Source of the DNA: Prolixibacteraceae bacterium
Lineage (GTDB): Bacteria; Bacteroidota; Bacteroidia; Bacteroidales; Prolixibacteraceae
NCBI GenBank assembly: GCA_007116765.1
Contig: SKHV01000493.1
Coordinates: 1-28,836, forward strand
Direction: 5' to 3'
DNA: 28,836 nt
Each line of letters begins with the position of its first letter. Positions within the stretch are counted from its first letter, which is position 1. The position numbers were made by a program, and so were the translations under genes. Shown here one piece after another: positions 23,929 to 28,836 of the stretch. The notes under the pieces were generated by a model that did no database searches, had not been told where the DNA came from, and saw only the letters and a list, made by a program, of their open reading frames with translations.

Positions 23929-24636
23929 ATGCGTATTGTTATTTTTTATATTTTGCTAATATTCGGTCTTTTATTGAATTCGTGTGATTTGTCCGAATTG
24001 TTAAATAAAGTTGAGGTGAGTTACGATATCGAATATCTACCCCATGATGAAAGCCCGGCTATGATAACGTATATGCAAGCCGACGGGAAAGTCGCTTATG
24101 ATACTATTGGCCCGGGAAGTTGGACTTTTAACGGTATATTTAGCGATGGAGATCAGGCTGGTGTTTGGGTCGAAACCCAGGCGACAAAAGGCACCGTAGG
24201 CGTATATCTGGTAGCCTGGTATTCCGAATTGAACGATTTGGAAGATTACGTAGATGCCTGGACATGGACACTTCCAATTAAAGGAAATGTGGGTTTAGAG
24301 ACGGTAATTGACCGGACAGTATGCCGTCAGGTTTCCTATACAGTTACTGTTGAGGGTACTAATGGGATGCCTGTTGAAATAACATATACCGAAAAGGACT
24401 ACGAAAGCCAAAGTTTAACATCGGAGGCCAATTTAAGTGATGGTATTTGGAGGTATAGTGAATGTTTTCCGGTAGGTTCTTATGCTAGCATTAGCTTGAA
24501 TTCTGTAGCAATTAGCGGTACAGCAACAATTACCCTGAATATTGACTACCCCGATAAAACCAATGTGAACGAAGTTCTGATAATTGATTTTAGCACCAAT
24601 ACCAAAACAGGGGCATTGGGTTTTCCTGTTGAATGA
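23929..24636 (+). CDS. Predicted lipoprotein with duplicated MmpS-like beta domain
   Basis: A 235-residue protein with a signal peptide ending in the lipobox LLNSC (Cys19), so it is likely lipid-anchored outside the cytoplasm. Two halves look alike: VSYDIEYLPHDESPAMITY to TKGTVGVYLVAWY, and VSYTVTVEGTNGMPVEITY to ISGTATITLNIDY. Each reads as a small beta-sandwich with strands of the type VxYxVxxxxxxPxxITY, reminiscent of MmpS-like domains. The resemblance is by eye. No catalytic residues were seen; ligand binding or surface display is a guess. It stands alone downstream of the palindrome cluster and converges on the DUF2723 gene. Confidence 0.72.
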   Translation: MRIVIFYILLIFGLLLNSCDLSELLNKVEVSYDIEYLPHDESPAMITYMQADGKVAYDTIGPGSWTFNGIFSDGDQAGVWVETQATKGTVGVYLVAWYSELNDLEDYVDAWTWTLPIKGNVGLETVIDRTVCRQVSYTVTVEGTNGMPVEITYTEKDYESQSLTSEANLSDGIWRYSECFPVGSYASISLNSVAISGTATITLNIDYPDKTNVNEVLIIDFSTNTKTGALGFPVE

Positions 24637-24656
24637 TAATCGTGAAAATTTTATTT

Positions 24657-27600
24657 TTATAAACCGGCTAATAAATCATCAAGGGCATCTTGAATTTCCC
24701 CGCTTAGTTCCTCTCTGTTGGTTTTTTCTGCAACTTTCAGCACTTCTTTCACTATGGCTGTTTCGTGGTCGATGTTGCGTTGGTAGCTGTTGATGTATTG
24801 AACCCCCAGCGAAAGGTAAAACTCTATTCTTTCAAGACTTTGGTCGGCTAAGGCTAATAGTAAGCTATCACCCTTTTCTTGCTCGTTCAGTTTGTAGTAA
24901 ATGCTGGCAAAATTGATATCGGTTTGCGACAAATAAAATTTTTGAGGCGGCAATACTTCGTAGGCTTTGTTGGCAACCCGAATAGACTTTTCAAAGTTGT
25001 TTTCATTGAACAATGCTAACGAAAGGTCTAGAAATATTTTTTTTATATTGAGTATTTCGATAGTTCTGTTATGGTCATTATCAATATGTACCTGAGGCTG
25101 GTTGATATTGCCCCATTGATATTGATTGATGAGTCTGTTATATAAAATATTTGTATCGACAGTTGGCATGTTGTGCTCATTCATTATGGGAACTAATCTA
25201 TAAGCGAATCCTTCGTGCTGAAGATATTTAGTGAATTTCAGATTTGTGGTTTGCATAACACTGCTATTCAGATAAAACGGACGCTCCCAGTTGTTATTAG
25301 CAAGAATATCGAGCAAAATCAAATCGCTTTTCGTAATGAAATTGCTATTTATGTTTATAATGATAGAATCTTCAATCAAGTGTTTCATGTTAGCCGGTAC
25401 AGTACCGGTTTGCAATACTTTTTGCTTGTCGACAGTGATTTTTATTTGTCTTGTGGGAAAATAACTGTATAATTCGCCATGTTGCGATTGAAGTTTTGTT
25501 TTGGGATCATCGCTAAGAACATGCGCCATAAGAGTTGAAAGTTCAACAGGAACTTGAAGTTCGTCACGGATAAAAATTGTATTTCGAGTATCGTATTCGT
25601 ATTTTTCGCGCGACATTGAGATGGGCAGTGGTTTTGATGTGTATTTTTTTTCCTTCATTTGATCAATGTACCAGTCGCTGTTAAGCAAAGTAACATTGCA
25701 CACCCGAACATCGGTACGGTAGTTTTCTACATCCTGAGCATACCATAGTGGGAATGTATCGTTGTCGCCGTATGTAAGCAAAATGGCACCGGATTCACAA
25801 CTGTTGAGGTAGTTTTTGCCTAAATCACGTACAAAATATCGTCCTGAACGATTGTGATCGTCATAGTTTTGAGCAAAAAGTATCGAGGGAATTAATGCCG
25901 AAAACAGCACTGTAGGAATGAGTGCATTCTTTTGCAGCTTTTTTTGGAGGGCATGGTATACCGAAATCACTCCAAAACCAATCCATATTGAAAAGGCATA
26001 GAACGAGCCCACGTAGGCATAATCGCGTTCGCGGGGTTGAAAAGGGGTTTGATTAAGGTAAAGAATAATTGCAATACCGGTCATAAAAAACAAAAGCATT
26101 ACAACCCAAAAATCTTTTTTGTTCGTACGATGATGGAAAAACATTCCTAATAAGCCCAGAATAAAAGGAAGCATAAAATAACGGTTGTAAGTTGCCGAAT
26201 TGCTAATTGATTCAGGTTGCATTCCGCTGTGTCCAAGCCGTGCTTTATCAAGAAAACCTACTCCTGTAATCCAATTTCCGTTGAATATACCTCCATGTCC
26301 TTGCTTATCGTTCTGGCGGCCTGAAAAATTCCACATAAAATACCGCACGTACATGTGGTTGAGTTGGTATTTGAAAAAGAATCGAAGATTTTCGGCAAAT
26401 GTAGGAATGTATTCAGAGTGCCCCTCATAGTTTACTGCTCTTCCTTCAATTTCACCCCAAGTTTTATACCCGTGAATATGGTTAGTTTGGGAGCTGTACA
26501 TACGGGGGAAAACAGTGCTAAAGCGTTCATCGTAAATATACTTCTGTGGTCCTGTGGTTTTAATGTATTGCCCGTCTTTCACATAGTATGAAGTTTTTCC
26601 TTCTTCGATACCAACAGCCGGTGCATTGAAATATTTTCCTTTTATTAGCGGTGTGCTGCCATATTGTGTCCTGTTCAGGTATTTGGTAAGCAGATAAGCA
26701 TTTTGGGGAGCATTTTCATTCATGGGCGGGTTGGCCGATGAGCGGATAATAAGCATGGCGTACGAGCCAAAGCCTATATATATTACTGCTATTGAAAGTG
26801 CAATAATATTCATTAGGGCTTTTGATTTTTTATGAGAATATATTACTAAAAATGAACATCCTAAAGCGATAATGACAATAAAAAAGATTAGACCTGAATT
26901 GAATGGCATTTTCAATGTATTGACAAAAAACACCTCAAATATTTGGGCAATTTTGGGTGAGCCTTGTACAATTCCATACATGATAAAGGCAACAATAAAT
27001 GCCGAAATGAGCAAGGTGTTAAGCACTCCTTTTACGCTTGGTGTATTTTTTTTGAAGTACCACACCAGAGCAATAGCAGGTATGGCGAGTAAATTCAATA
27101 AGTGTACTCCAATTGATAAGCCAATTAGATAGGCAATTAGAATAAGCCAACGGTTTGCGCCCGGCTGTTCGGAGTGTTGTTCCCATTTCAGAATAGCCCA
27201 GAAAACTATAGCAGTAAAAAGCGACGAAAATGCATATACTTCCGATTCAACTGCTGAGAACCAAAAAGAATCGGTAAAAGCAAAGCTTAATGCTCCAATT
27301 GCACCTGCTGCAATGCTTAGTCTTTTTTTCGTGTTTGCCGTGTTACTAAAAAAACCTGTTCGGCTTACTAAATGTGTAATGGTCCAGAAAAGAAACATAA
27401 CAGTGGCTGCGCTGGTAAAAGCCGAAAAGGCATTCATTGTCCATGCAATGTATGCTGATGATGGTGCAAAAAGAGTGAAAAATCGTCCAGCCAACTGATA
27501 AAATGGTGCGCCCGGCGGATGGCCTATTTGTAGTTTGTACGAAGAGGCAATAAACTCACCACAATCCCAAAAACTTGCACTCGGTTCAAGCGTGAGTAGG

Positions 27601-27668
27601 TAAGCGGTTAATGCAATTAAAAACACTACCCATCCAAATAGATTGTTTATTGTCTTAAAATTCAGCAT
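24657..27668 (-). CDS. DUF2723 (GT117) polytopic membrane glycosyltransferase
   Basis: A 1003-residue inner-membrane protein. The first about 330 residues and a block near 515-625 are rich in membrane spans; the rest is predicted extracytoplasmic, with a helical, TPR-like C-terminal region from about residue 870. The N-terminal loop after span one reads PSASFWDCGEFIASSYKLQ and then GHPPGAPFYQL, the signature of DUF2723/GT117, related to protein O-mannosyltransferases and TMEM260; the Asp and Glu of DCGEF are the likely catalytic acidic pair. In Bacteroidota these enzymes are thought to glycosylate exported proteins from a lipid-linked sugar; donor and acceptor are not known here. Its ATG follows the amidohydrolase stop codon by 13 bp, so they probably share a transcript. 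Confidence 0.88.
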   Translation of the reverse strand: MLNFKTINNLFGWVVFLIALTAYLLTLEPSASFWDCGEFIASSYKLQIGHPPGAPFYQLAGRFFTLFAPSSAYIAWTMNAFSAFTSAATVMFLFWTITHLVSRTGFFSNTANTKKRLSIAAGAIGALSFAFTDSFWFSAVESEVYAFSSLFTAIVFWAILKWEQHSEQPGANRWLILIAYLIGLSIGVHLLNLLAIPAIALVWYFKKNTPSVKGVLNTLLISAFIVAFIMYGIVQGSPKIAQIFEVFFVNTLKMPFNSGLIFFIVIIALGCSFLVIYSHKKSKALMNIIALSIAVIYIGFGSYAMLIIRSSANPPMNENAPQNAYLLTKYLNRTQYGSTPLIKGKYFNAPAVGIEEGKTSYYVKDGQYIKTTGPQKYIYDERFSTVFPRMYSSQTNHIHGYKTWGEIEGRAVNYEGHSEYIPTFAENLRFFFKYQLNHMYVRYFMWNFSGRQNDKQGHGGIFNGNWITGVGFLDKARLGHSGMQPESISNSATYNRYFMLPFILGLLGMFFHHRTNKKDFWVVMLLFFMTGIAIILYLNQTPFQPRERDYAYVGSFYAFSIWIGFGVISVYHALQKKLQKNALIPTVLFSALIPSILFAQNYDDHNRSGRYFVRDLGKNYLNSCESGAILLTYGDNDTFPLWYAQDVENYRTDVRVCNVTLLNSDWYIDQMKEKKYTSKPLPISMSREKYEYDTRNTIFIRDELQVPVELSTLMAHVLSDDPKTKLQSQHGELYSYFPTRQIKITVDKQKVLQTGTVPANMKHLIEDSIIININSNFITKSDLILLDILANNNWERPFYLNSSVMQTTNLKFTKYLQHEGFAYRLVPIMNEHNMPTVDTNILYNRLINQYQWGNINQPQVHIDNDHNRTIEILNIKKIFLDLSLALFNENNFEKSIRVANKAYEVLPPQKFYLSQTDINFASIYYKLNEQEKGDSLLLALADQSLERIEFYLSLGVQYINSYQRNIDHETAIVKEVLKVAEKTNREELSGEIQDALDDLLAGL

Positions 27669-27681
27669 TGAAGCAAGTATT

Positions 27682-28836
27682 TTATAGTCTTGACGCTACA
27701 TTATATGCTACTTTAGCGGCCTTCAGTATAATTTCTTCTTCGCCGGGCACACGGCGGTTTTCCATTAGTATTTTTCCATCACAAATTACAGTATCAACAC
27801 AGTTCCCGTTTGCCGAATAAACCAAATTCGATATCAGGTTGAAGTTGGGGGTCAATTCGGGCAAGGTTAAATCAACCAGGCAAAAATCGGCCAAATATCC
27901 TTCTTCAATTTTACCAGTTTTGAAGCCGGTTAGTTTTTCGGCAGGTTCGGTAGCCGCAGCAAAGGTATCGTGCGCATTCCAAATTGTTGGATCGCCATAA
28001 GCTGCTTTGCCGGTGAGCGAAGCCAGTTTCATGGTTTCGTACATGTCGAGGTTATTGCCCGAGCAGGTGCCATCGGTGCCCAGGGCAATGGCAACGCCGG
28101 CATTTTTTAGTTCCCTGAACCGGAAATGGCTACCCGATGCCAGTTTTAGGTTCGAAGCGGGGTTATGTACAACCTGACAGCCGTTATCGGCCAAAATCTT
28201 TATTTCTTCATGGTCGAGGTACAACGCATGTGCCAGGCTTACATCGGGGCCTAAAAAACCTAATGAATTAAGGTAATGCACCGGACGCATACCAAAATTT
28301 GTGAGCGAATCGGCCACTTCGCCTTTTGTTTCCGAAATGTGGGTGTGTATGCGTAGGTTGTTATCGTTAGCATAATCGCGAATCCATTTTAACAGCGATT
28401 TTGAAACCGAATAAATGGCATGTGGCCCCATGGCAAATTTGATTCTATCGGAATAGACGCTCATAGCATTGTGATATTCCTGCACTTCTTTTTTGTACGT
28501 CGCAGCCTTTTCGTTGCTCCCAAAATCGAAACCTACAAAGGTTAGCATGCCGCGTATGCCCATTTCTTCTACTGCACGGGCTGTACCACTCAGGTAATAG
28601 TACATGTCAATCATGTTGGTGGTGCCGGTTTTAATCATTTCGAGGCAGGCAAGCTTTGTGCCCCAATACACGTCATCTTCTGTGAGGTTTTTTTCCAGAG
28701 GCCATATTTTTTCCTGTAGCCAGGGCATAAGGTGCATATCGTCGGCATAACCGCGCATTAGGGTCATGGCCGCATGTGTATGCCCGTTTACCATGCCCGG
28801 CACTACTGCTTTATGTTTGGCGTCAATCACCTTTTC
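27682..28836 (-). CDS. Amidohydrolase, adenosine-type deaminase (MtaD/SAH deaminase) family, 5' end off window
   Basis: Metal-dependent cytoplasmic deaminase, with the N-terminus cut by the right edge; 384 residues are visible and the frame is open to 28836. Motifs in order: GMVNGHTHAAMTLMRGYADD with the metal-binding HxH, then PHAIYSVS, THISET, SLAHALYLDHEEI and ALGTDGTCSGNNLDMYETM with the metal Asp. This set is typical of 5-methylthioadenosine/S-adenosylhomocysteine deaminases and related TRZ/ATZ hydrolases. MTA/SAH or another amino-purine is the likely substrate, but side-chain choice cannot be read from sequence alone. It is upstream of, and probably co-transcribed with, the DUF2723 gene. 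Confidence 0.88.
   Translation of the reverse strand, partial: EKVIDAKHKAVVPGMVNGHTHAAMTLMRGYADDMHLMPWLQEKIWPLEKNLTEDDVYWGTKLACLEMIKTGTTNMIDMYYYLSGTARAVEEMGIRGMLTFVGFDFGSNEKAATYKKEVQEYHNAMSVYSDRIKFAMGPHAIYSVSKSLLKWIRDYANDNNLRIHTHISETKGEVADSLTNFGMRPVHYLNSLGFLGPDVSLAHALYLDHEEIKILADNGCQVVHNPASNLKLASGSHFRFRELKNAGVAIALGTDGTCSGNNLDMYETMKLASLTGKAAYGDPTIWNAHDTFAAATEPAEKLTGFKTGKIEEGYLADFCLVDLTLPELTPNFNLISNLVYSANGNCVDTVICDGKILMENRRVPGEEEIILKAAKVAYNVASRL

Overview
The window looks like chromosomal DNA of a Bacteroidota bacterium, probably a marine or anaerobic Bacteroidales/Marinilabiliales-type lineage; the lineage is inference. The signs are a protein with a C-terminal type IX secretion (T9SS) sorting domain, a GT117/DUF2723 membrane glycosyltransferase, Bacteroidota-style -7 boxes (TAnnTTTG), AT-rich intergenic DNA without clear Shine-Dalgarno sequences, and an NrfHA nitrite reductase of the menaquinol-linked type. 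No rRNA, tRNA, CRISPR array, transposase or phage gene was seen. Most genes are housekeeping or metabolic.

Left part (1-3.7 kb, minus strand): a znuA-znuC-znuB type metal-uptake operon, with the permease cut by the left edge, then a yidD-dcd pair overlapping by 4 bp. A 410-bp gene-free stretch leads into a 1305-residue secreted modular protein (3.7-7.6 kb, plus strand). It has two lamin-tail-like regions, several beta-rich repeats and a T9SS tail, and is closed by back-to-back terminators. Minus-strand genes for a STAS-like protein and a SAM methyltransferase follow.

Middle (9-20.8 kb): nrfH-nrfA (periplasmic nitrite to ammonium), a ferredoxin-reductase-like flavoprotein and rlmN run in one direction. 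A GTAAC-N4-GTTAC palindrome in front of nrfH is a candidate Crp/Fnr-type operator. Next come a polytopic membrane protein, a VOC-fold protein with an AraC-type regulator, a membrane-anchored permuted papain-like protein, an ATP-grasp-like protein with a repeat-like tail, a small conserved-looking hypothetical, a PHP-domain phosphatase and an AbgT-family transporter. A 45-codon minus-strand ORF lies between the last two.

Right part (20.8-28.8 kb): a membrane protein/retropepsin-like pair, a Nudix hydrolase, a YgjP-like metallopeptidase, superoxide dismutase, and a cluster of paired palindromes with AGCG-rich loops that is partly duplicated. These are followed by a lipoprotein with a duplicated domain, the DUF2723 glycosyltransferase and an amidohydrolase cut by the right edge.

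I found no clear new multi-gene system. The least explained items are the palindrome cluster at 23689-23866, the repeat architecture of the T9SS protein, the small ORF at 19086-19223, and the nrf control region with its adjoining flavoprotein.
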